Notes under the pieces: model-generated
Told to the model about the DNA's origin: nothing
Databases searched by the model: none
What the model saw: the letters and a program-made list of their open reading frames with translations, nothing else
Position numbers and translations under genes: made by a program
NCBI RefSeq assembly: GCF_001956045.1
Contig: NZ_MRTH01000017.1
Location: forward strand, 1-64,000
Direction: 5' to 3'
Length of the DNA: 64,000 nt
From: Paenibacillus sp. FSL H7-0331
GTDB lineage: Bacteria; Bacillota; Bacilli; Paenibacillales; NBRC-103111
In this document: one piece after another, positions 34,921-45,451 of the stretch
Layout of the letters: the number at the start of each line of letters is the position of its first letter
Numbering within the stretch: position 1 is the first letter of the stretch

Positions 34921-37284
34921 CTAATCCGTTTTTTTATACAAAGTGCGATATTCGTTCGGTGAGATGCCTTCTACTTTTTTGAACACTCGCAAAAACGTGG
35001 TCCGGCTGTGAATACCAATACTTTCAGCAATATCATTGACCTTCATCTCGGTCCGGGTCAGCAGCTCTTTGGCTTTTTCAATACGCACCTGATTGATATA
35101 ATCGGTCAAATATACGCCGGTTTTATCTTTAAATACTCGAGACACGTATTTCACGGAAACGCCCATTTCATCGGCTATTTGCTCCAAGCCCAGATCCTGT
35201 GTGTAATGCTCCTGAATATATTTTTCGATAAGCGAGACGAGGTTGCCCGATCTTTGACCTTTTTGCGCTTTGGTCACTTCAATAATTCGGGCGTAAAATG
35301 CCTGAATAATCTGCTGCAGCTCCTCCTTCGTTCCGGTCAGCGTATCCCCAATTGCGGGACTTGTGAACTGCTGAAGCTGTTGATCCATCTCCAGAAACGT
35401 AACATTACGGCCTTTTTCCGCTAAAAAGCGGACACCAGTTACATACATTTCTTTAAACAGCTGCCCCATATGTTCGTAGGACATGCTGCGCCGCATATTA
35501 TTTTCGACAATTTCCTCAAGCACAGTACTTACAGCTGATTCGTCGCCCAGCTTCAAATAATTTAATAGCTTCTGCTCGTCGTACAACGAATATTGGTAGC
35601 TGTTGCGGATCGACATGTGGCTGGAATCGACAATCTGAAACCTTTTTTCTTTATTACGTTTGCCAAGCGCCGTCATCGCCTCATTGTAAGAAGTGCCGAT
35701 ATCATTGACGTTGGTGTAAAAGGTGCCGATTCCTATTGTGATATCGTAATACATCCGTATGTCATATTCGAAAATTCCGAGCATCCGGTTAAAAGCCTCG
35801 TACAGCAATTCCGTTTCCTGTGCTTCATCCACATTCACAAGCCCGACGAACAGATGCATCCGGTGCTCCAGTACGTAAGCAGGCAGGTCACGACCGAGCA
35901 GGGACCAAATGATTTTTTTAATTCCATTGATTACATAGATCCGTTCGGTATCCTGAATATCCTCGTAAAAGGCCTCTTTAAAATCAAAATGGACCGAGCA
36001 GCATATAAAGCCCGAACGCGTGAAGCCGAAGTCCGCCTTCAAGGTTTCTCGTAATATTTCCTCCTGATTCAAGGTGTGGCCTTTAAGCAGAAACAGCAGC
36101 GAATACTCGACATACTCGCTTGTATGCTTGTCGTATTTAACCTTGTACTGCTGGTTGCTGTCGGAAAGACGGTCAATCCCTTGGCGGATCAGATCGAACT
36201 CATTGGAATGGATATTATCTGCATGATCTCCGCTTCCCAAATCGCTTTTCAAGGCAATCACATCACGAATGTTGCGAATCGGATTGTAAATGCGAATGCT
36301 GAATACGAACGAAAAGATAATGCCCATCACAATCAACACGATAGATAACAGCACCGTCATTTGCAAAATATTAACCGTATGATGGTTGAATTCACTGAGC
36401 GGGGTGAACGAATAATATTCCCAACCATATAAATTGGACTTGATATGGGCAATCATATAGCGCTTTCCCTGTATCTCGATATCCTGCGCTCCGCCTTGTT
36501 CATGATAAGCAGGCAGCCAGGCCGATCTTTCCGGTGAGCCATCCATCAGTCCCTGCTCATCGTAAATAATCTGCTGATTCCCATCCAGCACCACAAAGTT
36601 AGTGGAATCAAAAACAGCATTACCCTTCAACGCATTGACGATCGCATTAACGGAAATATTGACGACCATCACTGCATTCTGATTCTGAATCCGGTTGGTC
36701 ATGACGATAGGTACAACCTGTTTGATCGCCATCTGCTCCTGAACCACACTGGAAACCGGCAGTAGCTCTATGCTTTTGGTCGAGCTCCGTTTATTTATCC
36801 AAAATGCCGTGTCGTACTTCTCATACTTATAAATGTTATTGAAGTAGGAGTTAAACGTGTTAACGCCCGCACCGACGTAAACCTCCTGATTATCAATGTA
36901 AACAAAGGTTGAATCCGTAAAATTGCTAATAATGTTCTCGCTTCTTTGCAGAATGCGCGGCAAGCGCCACAGCTCTGATTTGATGGTCAGGCTTTGTTGG
37001 TCCTTGGGAATAAGCAGATTCATGACGGTATAATCAAATAAAAAATTGATCCCAGTCTCCTGCGTCGTATTAATATACAAATCTATCGTATTCGCGGCAG
37101 ATTCCAGATTGGTGGTAATCCGCTCGTTAAACTGATTTTTCATAATGCTGATCGAGTACGCATATTCGGACACGCCAATAATAATAATCGGAATCAAAAG
37201 AGACAGGAAATACGATAAAATTTTGAGAAATAATCGGTTCTGCTTGCTCTGGAATTGTTTGAATCGCATGATCCCGTTGTTCAT
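34921..37284 (-). CDS. Membrane-bound AraC-family transcriptional regulator
   Basis: The 787-residue protein has an N-terminal transmembrane helix (~20-42), an extracellular sensor domain (~43-300), a second helix (~303-328), a long cytoplasmic region and a C-terminal AraC double helix-turn-helix (last ~100 residues, LGLEQIADEMGVSVKYVSRVFKDKTG). This one-component layout is common next to Lpl-type sugar systems in Paenibacillus. It presumably activates the flanking ABC and hydrolase genes on sensing an external sugar. GAGAGG lies upstream of the ATG. Confidence 0.9.
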   Translation of the reverse strand: MNNGIMRFKQFQSKQNRLFLKILSYFLSLLIPIIIIGVSEYAYSISIMKNQFNERITTNLESAANTIDLYINTTQETGINFLFDYTVMNLLIPKDQQSLTIKSELWRLPRILQRSENIISNFTDSTFVYIDNQEVYVGAGVNTFNSYFNNIYKYEKYDTAFWINKRSSTKSIELLPVSSVVQEQMAIKQVVPIVMTNRIQNQNAVMVVNISVNAIVNALKGNAVFDSTNFVVLDGNQQIIYDEQGLMDGSPERSAWLPAYHEQGGAQDIEIQGKRYMIAHIKSNLYGWEYYSFTPLSEFNHHTVNILQMTVLLSIVLIVMGIIFSFVFSIRIYNPIRNIRDVIALKSDLGSGDHADNIHSNEFDLIRQGIDRLSDSNQQYKVKYDKHTSEYVEYSLLFLLKGHTLNQEEILRETLKADFGFTRSGFICCSVHFDFKEAFYEDIQDTERIYVINGIKKIIWSLLGRDLPAYVLEHRMHLFVGLVNVDEAQETELLYEAFNRMLGIFEYDIRMYYDITIGIGTFYTNVNDIGTSYNEAMTALGKRNKEKRFQIVDSSHMSIRNSYQYSLYDEQKLLNYLKLGDESAVSTVLEEIVENNMRRSMSYEHMGQLFKEMYVTGVRFLAEKGRNVTFLEMDQQLQQFTSPAIGDTLTGTKEELQQIIQAFYARIIEVTKAQKGQRSGNLVSLIEKYIQEHYTQDLGLEQIADEMGVSVKYVSRVFKDKTGVYLTDYINQVRIEKAKELLTRTEMKVNDIAESIGIHSRTTFLRVFKKVEGISPNEYRTLYKKTD

Positions 37285-37313
37285 CGTTGTTTCCTCTCTT
37301 TTGCTTCCGGCAA

Positions 37314-40300
37314 TTAATGGATTTGAACAATCTTGATTTGTTCAAACAAACCATAAGGCTGCACAATATAGCCGGGCGTGAATTCATTGCCCTCCCTGCG
37401 AAAGGAATCCCAGCCGATCATAGCTTGCCGTGGTCCCCTCGCTTCATGAAAAGGTCCGAACATATTGCGCGGGCTGCCCATGACCTCGATCTCCAGCGCA
37501 TTACTGCCAGCGTTCAGATAAGGGGTCAAATCGACTCCATCGGCGGCTTTCCAAGGCACGTGCCCGGCAGTAACTCCGTTCACTCGGATTTCCACAGTGA
37601 CTGCAGAATGGTCACCCAGCAGCAGGACGGCTTTTCCCGTTTCATCGTCCGGGTGAATATAATCGATATGGTAAATCATGCTTCCATTATAATGATAATA
37701 GCCCTGCAAGCACCAATCTCCTGTACGGAGCGTGTCCGGTTCTTCTACGATGCTCCGCGACAAATTGACCGCAAAATCGCCGATCAAGTAGCAGTCCTCG
37801 ATTTCCATCGCTTGCGTGTAGTCAGCATACAACTCCAGCTCGTTGCTGCCCTGCCTGATGCCAGGAAGCGCAATACAATCCATCGATCTATCAACGAACC
37901 AGCCCACAGCCTTATTGGATATCTCGTGACCATTGAGCAGGATACGGAACTGCTGCGAGCCTTCGAGCACAAGTCGAATTTCTTGGGCAGGCAGATCCGT
38001 CACATCGAACCGCAGCCTGAACCCGACAGGCGTACCATTATGGGGATGCTCTTCATGAATCCACTTATATCTCTGCGTAATGCCATTATAATAGACCTGT
38101 CGCATGCTTAATAGTTCGCGGATATCCCTTTGAGCTGACCACACCTGCATTTCCTCCGACCAATCGCCGTCACCCATGCGGTACTCACATGTATCCAGAG
38201 TGAGCACATTGGGCATCGTCCTCGAAAAACGGAATTCAGGACCTGCCGCCGCGTAGAGAATAGGTTCAGACTGGGATTGTGATAACGCCTTTGGAGATGA
38301 AGCTGATGCATTCAAGGTGCTTGCGTCGACTGTGTGAATCATATACAGCCTGGAAGCAGCAGCGCCGAATTGGGTGTTAAAGCACAATCGATCTTGTTCG
38401 ATCCATGAATCGATCTCCGTAATCTGCCCGGTCAATGCGTCCCATTCTTCAACACGGCCTATCAGCTGAATATCGATACGCACCTCATAACCTTGATCAC
38501 GATCATTATTGACGACGAACAGCGTATGTCCATCCTCAACCTCCTTGAACAAAATGAACAGCTCGGAAGCTTCAGCGGCATACCGATTATGAATTCGTAC
38601 AGGCCGTGGTTGGATATCCTCCAGCTTGGCAATTACCTCCTCCGGCCTAGATGCGATTGTGACGCCTGGATGGGCGTATAGGCCGATCAGATCATCGAAT
38701 GGCTTGCCTTCGATCATAGTGGCGAATGGCGTCATCGCAACCACTTTGCCCCCCTGCTCCAGAAACCGGAGAAGCAGCTCATACGTGCTGTGCAGCATCG
38801 TGCGTACCGGCGGAATGACGGCAACCTCATAACCTGCCAGATTCACAAAAAGCTTGTTATCGCGAACCGCTCCTGTCTCAGCCATAATCGTCTCATCGCC
38901 AAGATCAAAATCATAATGAGCTCCCAGCAAAATACGTAAAAAATCATTAAATTCAAACCCATACTGGTCAATAGCCGGAATGTCACGGTCCAGTCCGCGT
39001 TTTTTGCTTCCATAAGGATTGGTACCGAGCATCGACCAGGCCGTTGAAGCCGGATGCAGCACCAGAATATCCCTGACCGGCCGCCCTTCGCTCATAACCG
39101 AACCGATCCGGGCAAAATAATCTTCCATGATATAATTATATTTCCACCAGCTGTTCTGGTAATTAAAGACGGGAGGGTAATCTCTTTTGCGGCAGCCCTT
39201 TAATGAATACAAGGAAAGATGCTGGGATCTCAGGTTGATGCCCAGTACGTACTGCCAATCCCCAACCCATTTCTGGCCTTCGAAGGTGAATTCCCAGCCC
39301 GTGCAGCCATACGTTTCAGAAATCGTAAACTTACGGCCGTATTGATTGGCAACGCTAGTACACTGCTTGACGGTTAAGTGCTCGTTGGTCTGCTCACAGA
39401 GCAGGTCAATTCCCGGAACATGCTGGTACCGATAATGTGGCATAATAGCTCCGCCGACCCGTGTCGCCACTCCGAGAGAGCCTTCCCACAAAAAGTGACC
39501 GGTAAAGGCAAGTCCGTTATCCTCGCACCAATCGCCTAACTGTTTGGAATACGACTCGCAAAATTTATCCGATACGGTCCGCCAGTAATCATGCCGTGCA
39601 TGCGGGGACTGCTCTCCGTTAAAGAAAATGTAAGGCAGCAGCTCAAGAATATCATACCCGCGCTTGTCTGCGAAGTAGACAGGAAACGTGGATGTCCAAG
39701 GAATCCAGCCGCGCCCCGCCGTATAAGTGCTGTGCCGGTCATGCACACTGGGCTCGTCGGTAAAAATACCGGCAATCGTGCGACCGAACTGCTCGCCAAT
39801 TTCAGCTTTATAAACCTCATAGGTCGAATCAATAAAGGCACGGACCGTGTCAGGGTTCATGCTGTCCGGCGGCGCCTGATCATTAAACCATTCACTCGGA
39901 GCTGATACCTCGACCCTGAATACGAGCAGCACTTCATCCTCGGCCAGTAATGTGGCTGTTTGGGGGGCTGGACCGGCTATCTCCGGCAGTTGAAGCTGCT
40001 CGCAGCGGAGCAGCTTCATATCATCGATTGCCGCCTTGAATACGGCGACAATGGCACCGTCAGGCTGGAAGGAGCCCCGTGCTACTTCGATTGTCAGCCC
40101 TTTGGAACGGTGCTCATCCCCTATAGCCGGAACCTGTCCTCCCGCAGAGCCTGAAGGCCAGCGATCCTCATCATACAGCCAAGCCTTCATCCCCTGCTGT
40201 TCCGCTTGAGCCACCGACTCACGAATGGCTTCCATCCATTCGGGTCCCATATAAGGCGTTTCCAGCCCGTCACGCGAATGCATGAAAAAGCCGCCCATGC

Positions 40301-40436
40301 CCTGAGCCTTCATATCCTTAATTTGCCGCGTCAGCTCTTCCTGCTGCAATTCATCATTCCAGGCCCAAAAAGGCAATGAACGGTATTCCGCAGGCGGCTG
40401 ATTAAACCGTTCTCTCAATTCAGGCAAAGTTGCCAT
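37314..40436 (-). CDS. GH106-like / rhamnosidase-type glycoside hydrolase
   Basis: The 1040-residue protein starts with PAEYRSLPFWAWND..QQEELTRQIKDMKAQGMGGFFMHSRDGL, then KAWLYDEDRWPSGSAGG, typical of large GH106/GH2-like enzymes with a TIM barrel and C-terminal beta-sandwich (LRTGDWCLQGYYHYNGSMIYHIDY). No signal peptide, so it acts inside the cell on imported oligosaccharide. AGGAGG precedes the ATG. The exact linkage (alpha-rhamnosidic or other) cannot be assigned from sequence alone. Confidence 0.8.
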   Translation of the reverse strand: MATLPELRERFNQPPAEYRSLPFWAWNDELQQEELTRQIKDMKAQGMGGFFMHSRDGLETPYMGPEWMEAIRESVAQAEQQGMKAWLYDEDRWPSGSAGGQVPAIGDEHRSKGLTIEVARGSFQPDGAIVAVFKAAIDDMKLLRCEQLQLPEIAGPAPQTATLLAEDEVLLVFRVEVSAPSEWFNDQAPPDSMNPDTVRAFIDSTYEVYKAEIGEQFGRTIAGIFTDEPSVHDRHSTYTAGRGWIPWTSTFPVYFADKRGYDILELLPYIFFNGEQSPHARHDYWRTVSDKFCESYSKQLGDWCEDNGLAFTGHFLWEGSLGVATRVGGAIMPHYRYQHVPGIDLLCEQTNEHLTVKQCTSVANQYGRKFTISETYGCTGWEFTFEGQKWVGDWQYVLGINLRSQHLSLYSLKGCRKRDYPPVFNYQNSWWKYNYIMEDYFARIGSVMSEGRPVRDILVLHPASTAWSMLGTNPYGSKKRGLDRDIPAIDQYGFEFNDFLRILLGAHYDFDLGDETIMAETGAVRDNKLFVNLAGYEVAVIPPVRTMLHSTYELLLRFLEQGGKVVAMTPFATMIEGKPFDDLIGLYAHPGVTIASRPEEVIAKLEDIQPRPVRIHNRYAAEASELFILFKEVEDGHTLFVVNNDRDQGYEVRIDIQLIGRVEEWDALTGQITEIDSWIEQDRLCFNTQFGAAASRLYMIHTVDASTLNASASSPKALSQSQSEPILYAAAGPEFRFSRTMPNVLTLDTCEYRMGDGDWSEEMQVWSAQRDIRELLSMRQVYYNGITQRYKWIHEEHPHNGTPVGFRLRFDVTDLPAQEIRLVLEGSQQFRILLNGHEISNKAVGWFVDRSMDCIALPGIRQGSNELELYADYTQAMEIEDCYLIGDFAVNLSRSIVEEPDTLRTGDWCLQGYYHYNGSMIYHIDYIHPDDETGKAVLLLGDHSAVTVEIRVNGVTAGHVPWKAADGVDLTPYLNAGSNALEIEVMGSPRNMFGPFHEARGPRQAMIGWDSFRREGNEFTPGYIVQPYGLFEQIKIVQIH

Positions 40437-40468
40437 ATGGGTAGACCTCCTAAATGTTCAGGGATTCT

Positions 40469-41500
40469 TTACGACTCCAGCTCCAGGCTCCAGCACACAA
40501 CCCGCTCCCGTTTCCATGTGTAGGTCACGTATATACGTCTTCCCTCGGCAATCACGGCCGGGTACGAGTACTCCCCCGGTTCGATCGGCTTCGTATAGGT
40601 ACGGTAGTCGCCCTCCAGCACAATCAGCTGCTCCCAGTTCTCGCCATTGTCTGTGGATACGCTCAGCAGGAGCGGCATCCGCGGACCATTGTACATGCCG
40701 ACCGGATTGTAAGCGAGTACAAGCGTTCCGTCATCCATGCGCGCCAAATCGATGCCACTATTGTTATTCGGCAAATACGTTCGATAAGCAGGCGACCAGG
40801 TCCGGCCCGAGTCCGAAGAATCACTGCGGTAAATAAAACCGGCGGTGCTGCGGTGCAGCATGTGTACATGGCCAGGCTCCGATTCCCAAATGGTCGGTTG
40901 AATGAGACCTTTGCCGCGGACAAGATACTTTCCTTCTTGCCCCTTGCCACCCTCAGCAGAAGGTCGAAGCACAGGCACCATCGCGCTTTGCGTCCAGGTC
41001 TGTCCTTGGTCTAGTGAGATATCGGCGAACGCGTCCCAAGTCTCCGCTTCAATAGAGGCGGGAGCTAGCCAGGTTCCATCCTGCAGTTCGATCAGCTTGT
41101 TCTTAACCGGACCTCTCCCGCCTGAATCTCCCGGCACCAATTCAATCGGTTCGCTCCAGGTTTCACCGTTATCATCGGACACGATCATTCTTGTATACCA
41201 CTGCGGAATCGGGCTGCCCACCTTGTAATGCAGCACGATTTGTCCATCAGTCTTGCGGAATAATACCGGATTCCAATGTACGACGCCTTCTTCGTCCGCC
41301 ACCATTCGCGGCTTGGACCATATACCGTCCGTTCTCGTCGAGCACCAGATCGCTACATCCGGCGCACCCTCCTTGCTCCCGGCAAAATAGGCAACCAGCA
41401 GATCGCCGTTCGGCAGCGTCACGATCGTCGAGGCGTGGCAGGCGGCGAACGGGCGATCCTCCTCAAATACAAATTGTCGGCTCTGTTCCTTCAGCTTCAT
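40469..41500 (-). CDS. Sialidase-like BNR-repeat hydrolase
   Basis: The 343-residue protein folds as a six-bladed propeller: four Asp boxes are visible, SDDNGETW (108-115), SLDQGQTW (162-169), SSDSGRTW (229-236) and STDNGENW (282-289). It has no signal peptide, so it is cytoplasmic. It has the general sialidase (GH33-like) fold, but sialic-acid specificity is not assured; relatives in such operons act on other acidic sugars. It lies between the binding protein and the large hydrolase. Confidence 0.8.
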   Translation of the reverse strand: MKLKEQSRQFVFEEDRPFAACHASTIVTLPNGDLLVAYFAGSKEGAPDVAIWCSTRTDGIWSKPRMVADEEGVVHWNPVLFRKTDGQIVLHYKVGSPIPQWYTRMIVSDDNGETWSEPIELVPGDSGGRGPVKNKLIELQDGTWLAPASIEAETWDAFADISLDQGQTWTQSAMVPVLRPSAEGGKGQEGKYLVRGKGLIQPTIWESEPGHVHMLHRSTAGFIYRSDSSDSGRTWSPAYRTYLPNNNSGIDLARMDDGTLVLAYNPVGMYNGPRMPLLLSVSTDNGENWEQLIVLEGDYRTYTKPIEPGEYSYPAVIAEGRRIYVTYTWKRERVVCWSLELES

Positions 41501-41524
41501 GGTTTCACTCCACTCTCTCTTGTC

Positions 41525-43174
41525 TTATTTCTTCTGGTTCAATCTGGCTAACGCGCCGTTATAAATTTTTTCCAGCTCGGCGCCTCCGGAATCACGGGCT
41601 TTTTTCATGACAGCATCATATTCATCCAGCTTTTTGACACCCATAATAAATTTGTCATATTCCTGCTCCAGCATCGTGTTCAGGTTGACCAGTATTTCCT
41701 TGACACGAGCAGCCTCTTCCTTTGTAAGCGGCGGTTCCAAATAAGGATCATGGTAAGCCTTGTCATTGGCAATCGTTTTCCAGAACTGCTCATGCATGTC
41801 GCTCCAGTTGCCCGTCAGCTTCTCTACCTGCACCTGCGGCTCGGAGTTGGAGAACCATGGCGTAAAGCTCAGCTTGCCGGAGCCCAGATCGGAATACATC
41901 GCATAGAAAGCGGTAGGCTGGCCGTCTTTAAATTTCATGACATAATCGCTGTTCAGCTTGGGCTGGCCCTTCTCGTCCAATGTATGGTGGACACCCTCAA
42001 CACCGTAGTTCATCAGGTTGGACGCTTTCTCGGTGTACATCCAATCGATCAGCTTGACAAGAGTTTCCGGGTCCTTGGCCTTGGAGCTGATCGCAAAAAT
42101 TCTGTCGTTCGTTATCGTTGTTGCGTAAAATTCGGCTCTGGCTTTGCCAGGCTTATATTCCGGGATCGGAATGAGCTCAAGCTTGCCGTCCGGAACTGCC
42201 TTTTGCAGCTGCTTCGTATAATCAAGCGCAAAGCCGCTGTTGTCCATAAAAAAGAACGATTTACCGCTGGTCAGCTTCTCGGTCCACTGCTGCTGTGTCG
42301 CGACTGCATAATCCTTGTCGAGCACCCCCATCGTGAAGGCTTTGTTCAGGTAAGCCAGTACGTTTTTGAATTCGGGCGTGCCTTGTCCGTACACATATTG
42401 GCCGCCGTTCACATCTTTATCAAAATATATCCCGTTGCCGCTGCCCACTCCCGAGCCCAGCATATAAGACATCGTTTTGAACAATTGGTGGATAGGTCCG
42501 CTTCCCTTACGTGCGGAGAACGGCGTCGAATCGGGATAAATCTTCTTGAGCTCAGCTAGCACAGTCAGCAGCTCGTCAAAGTTTTTAGGTGTCGGTAGGT
42601 TGTGTTTTTTCAGCAAATCGGTACGGATGACCGGCCCGAAGCCATTCTTCAGCTCATTGCGGCCTATCGCCGGGAAGCCATACAGGTCTCCGTCCGCGGT
42701 CAGCTTCGCCATGTCCGGGTATTGATCCCATACTTTTTTGAAATTGGGCATCAGTCCCTTATTCATATATTGCATCAGCGGCACGAACACGCCCGTCGAT
42801 GCAAAGCTGTTAATATCGGCCATATCTACCTGGATAATGTCCGGCAAGTTATTGGTGGCGATCAGTATTTTTTTCTTATCGTTGTAATTGCTGTTTGGCA
42901 CCGTTTCGAATTTCAGCTTGATGTTCGTCTGCTTGAGAATTTCCTGCTGGATCGGAGCCATATTTTTGACAGGCTGATTCGGATGCTCCGGGAAAGCGAT
43001 CGTGATCTCCCGTTCCTTGGCAGAAATTTTACCTGAATCTGCTCCGGCTGCGTTACTTCCCGGTGCAGCGGGTGCTGCCTCTTTACCGCCGGTTCCCGTG
43101 CATCCGGCAATAGCCGTGGCCACAATGATTGTGGACAGTGATACGGAAACCCCTTTTACCCATGCTTTAGTCAT
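41525..43174 (-). CDS. Sugar ABC transporter binding lipoprotein (LplA-type)
   Basis: The 549-residue protein has a lipoprotein signal with lipobox AIAGC (Cys at ~24), then a Gly/Ala-rich tether and a long type-2 periplasmic-binding fold (ITIAFPEHPNQPVKNMAP, LPDIIQVDMADI). I chose ATG 43174 with GGGAGG upstream; the open frame runs 10 codons further without a site. It works with the two permeases encoded just upstream. No ATPase is present, as usual for Lpl systems that share MsmX. Confidence 0.9.
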   Translation of the reverse strand: MTKAWVKGVSVSLSTIIVATAIAGCTGTGGKEAAPAAPGSNAAGADSGKISAKEREITIAFPEHPNQPVKNMAPIQQEILKQTNIKLKFETVPNSNYNDKKKILIATNNLPDIIQVDMADINSFASTGVFVPLMQYMNKGLMPNFKKVWDQYPDMAKLTADGDLYGFPAIGRNELKNGFGPVIRTDLLKKHNLPTPKNFDELLTVLAELKKIYPDSTPFSARKGSGPIHQLFKTMSYMLGSGVGSGNGIYFDKDVNGGQYVYGQGTPEFKNVLAYLNKAFTMGVLDKDYAVATQQQWTEKLTSGKSFFFMDNSGFALDYTKQLQKAVPDGKLELIPIPEYKPGKARAEFYATTITNDRIFAISSKAKDPETLVKLIDWMYTEKASNLMNYGVEGVHHTLDEKGQPKLNSDYVMKFKDGQPTAFYAMYSDLGSGKLSFTPWFSNSEPQVQVEKLTGNWSDMHEQFWKTIANDKAYHDPYLEPPLTKEEAARVKEILVNLNTMLEQEYDKFIMGVKKLDEYDAVMKKARDSGGAELEKIYNGALARLNQKK

Positions 43175-43308
43175 CTTGGATAAACCTCCCTTTGTGTGGA
43201 TCAAGCGTTAATTTTGAAGCATGCTGAGCACGCAACAGCAATGAAGCCGGGTGCCCGGTGATCCCGGAGCATTCCCCCTCTCATTAAGGATGTGAAATGT
43301 AAAGGTGC

Positions 43309-44193
43309 TTAACCCTTTAAAGCGCCAATCATCGCGCCTTTGACAAAATACTTTTGCAAATACGGGTACGCTACGAGGATCGGCAGCACAGTAATAATAA
43401 TGACCGCAAACTTGTAGTTGGTCGCAACAACACGGAAATTGGATGATGCACTGCCCACATCCGCGGTTTGATCAGCGAATTCGCCCGCTATGACGATGTT
43501 CCTCAGCAGCACCTGCACGGGAAACTTGTCGCTGTCGTTCAAATAAATCAAAGCCGGGAAAAAGCTGTTCCAATGATGTACAGCGTAGAACAACACCATC
43601 GTAGCCATAACAGGAAGCGAGAGCGGCAAAATAATTTTCCACAGCACTTGCAGCTCGTTGGCTCCATCCAGATAAGCCGATTCCTGCAGAGCGACCGGAA
43701 TCCCTTCAAAATAGGTTTTCATAATAATCATATTGAAGGTGCTGATTGCCGTAGGCAGCATTAACGCCCACATCGTATCGATAAGTCCGAGCTTCTGGAC
43801 GACCAGATACACCGGAATCAAACCACCGCTGATGAACATCGTGACCGCAACCATAAAGATGAAGATGTTGCGCCCGTAAAAATCCTTTCGGGAGAGCGGA
43901 TACGCACATAGCGCTGTCAGGATCACGTTGATTGTCGTCCCGACAGTCGTATACAGCAGTGTATTGCCGTAAGCCTGCCAAATCTTCGGATTTTTAAATA
44001 CGACCAGATACGCATCAAACGTAATGTCCATCGGAAGCAGCTTGATCAGACCGCGCGTTACCAGATTGCCGTCGCTGATCGACACGATAAAGATGTAATA
44101 AATCGGGTATACCGTTATAAAGATCAGGAGCAGCAGCACCGCGATGTTGCACACGTCGAAAATTTTGGACCCTAATGAAGTATGTTTGTTCAT
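43309..44193 (-). CDS. Sugar ABC transporter permease (LplC/YtcP type)
   Basis: The 294-residue protein has six hydrophobic helices and the EAA loop (YLDGANELQVLWKIILPLSLPVMATMVLFY). The C-terminus ends VKGAMIGALKG, characteristic of the LplC/YtcP group. AGGAGG lies before the ATG. It pairs with the LplB-type permease upstream to form the channel. Confidence 0.92.
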   Translation of the reverse strand: MNKHTSLGSKIFDVCNIAVLLLLIFITVYPIYYIFIVSISDGNLVTRGLIKLLPMDITFDAYLVVFKNPKIWQAYGNTLLYTTVGTTINVILTALCAYPLSRKDFYGRNIFIFMVAVTMFISGGLIPVYLVVQKLGLIDTMWALMLPTAISTFNMIIMKTYFEGIPVALQESAYLDGANELQVLWKIILPLSLPVMATMVLFYAVHHWNSFFPALIYLNDSDKFPVQVLLRNIVIAGEFADQTADVGSASSNFRVVATNYKFAVIIITVLPILVAYPYLQKYFVKGAMIGALKG

Positions 44194-44209
44194 GACAACC
44201 TCCTGTTAT

Positions 44210-45160
44210 CTACCACAATCCGGTTTGACTGATTCTTTTGGAAATACGATTCGCCGAGACGAGCAGTACAAGCCCGATCACCGCCTGGAACAGCTCTACC
44301 GCAGTCGCATAGCTGAAATCACTGCCCAGCAGCCCTCTCCGGTACACATAGGTCGAGATCACATCTGCCGTTTCATAGGTCGAACCGTTATAAAGCAAAA
44401 TAATTTTGTCATAGCCGATCGACATCAGCCTGCCGATATTGAGGATGAGCATAATCGATATCGTTGGCGAAATTTCCGGCAGTGTGATGTGAATCAACTG
44501 CTTCCAGCGGTTGGCTCCATCGATTTTGGCAGCATCATACAGCTCCTCATCTACAGCAGTCAGCGCGGCCAGATAAATAATCGAGCCCCAGCCGATGCTT
44601 TGCCAAATCCCCGAGGAAATGAAAATCGTCCGGAACCATTCCGGCTTCATCAGAAATTGAATCGGTGCCAAGCCAAACCACGTAATGAGTTGATTTACCA
44701 GACCGTCCAGTGTAAGAAAATTGACGATCATCCCGCAGACGACAACGGTAGAGATGAAATGCGGCAGGTAGCTGACGCTTTGGGCGAATTTTTTCAAAGC
44801 CTTGCTTTTTAATTCATTGAGAAGCAGAGCTAGAATAATCGGCGCCGGAAACGCCCAGAACAGCTCGTAAATATTGATGAGCAGCGTGTTTCGAACCAGC
44901 TTCCAAAAATATTCCTCATTCAGAAACTTTTTGAAATGTGACAGTCCGACCCAAGGACTTTCCGTGATGCCCTTGACGATATTGTAATCCTTGAAAGCAA
45001 TGATAATGCCATACATCGGCCAATAATGAAAGCATACATAATAGCAAAAAGGCAGGAAAAAAATCAAATATAAATACCGGCTTCGTTTCATATTTCGCAG
45101 GATCGGATGGCTTTTGCTTCTGGGCGCGCCGACTGCTGGCTGTACGTGTGATGTTTGAAT
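44210..45160 (-). CDS. Sugar ABC transporter permease (LplB type), apparent ATT start
   Basis: From the ATG at 45091 the product has 293 residues, and 316 residues from an in-frame ATT at 45160. The ATT lies 6 nt after a consensus AGGAGGG (45173-45167), while the ATG has no ribosome binding site. The 23 extra residues give the basic N-terminal arm (APRSKSHPILRN) typical of LplB. Core motifs include YWPMYGIIIAFKDYNIVKGI and the EAA loop DAAKIDGANRWKQLIHITLPE. It is the first gene of the glycan operon. Confidence 0.85.
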   Translation of the reverse strand: MQTSHVQPAVGAPRSKSHPILRNMKRSRYLYLIFFLPFCYYVCFHYWPMYGIIIAFKDYNIVKGITESPWVGLSHFKKFLNEEYFWKLVRNTLLINIYELFWAFPAPIILALLLNELKSKALKKFAQSVSYLPHFISTVVVCGMIVNFLTLDGLVNQLITWFGLAPIQFLMKPEWFRTIFISSGIWQSIGWGSIIYLAALTAVDEELYDAAKIDGANRWKQLIHITLPEISPTISIMLILNIGRLMSIGYDKIILLYNGSTYETADVISTYVYRRGLLGSDFSYATAVELFQAVIGLVLLVSANRISKRISQTGLW

Positions 45161-45451
45161 AGAAATCCCTCCTGGCTGACGATCTTGTACGGTTCACGCC
45201 GATCAAGCTGATGCCTAACCGGCGGCCGCTTCCGTAATCCCTATTATGAGAGCGGCTGAACGCCTTGAAAAGCACCGATAACGGTATTCCACGAACCACT
45301 TTTCGCACAAATGCGCTCATGATTCAAATTTCTAAGGGTGTCCAAATATCGCACACCTTGGCTGCAAGCCCAGTCTGGGCAAGGCTTTAGGACATTCCCA
45401 TGCAGAAACCAGGGATTTCTTCTCGCACATCTAATTGACTCATGGGACAGC

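Noticed and set aside
37287..38111. 274-residue plus-strand open frame
   Set aside because: Antisense of the GH106-like gene, without homology features or a ribosome binding site.
41750..42559. 269-residue plus-strand open frame
   Set aside because: Antisense of the sugar-binding lipoprotein gene, where codon bias leaves long antisense frames.
44916..45320. 134-residue minus-strand open frame overlapping the LplB start
   Set aside because: It runs in a different frame from the recognisable LplB sequence, and its residues match no family.
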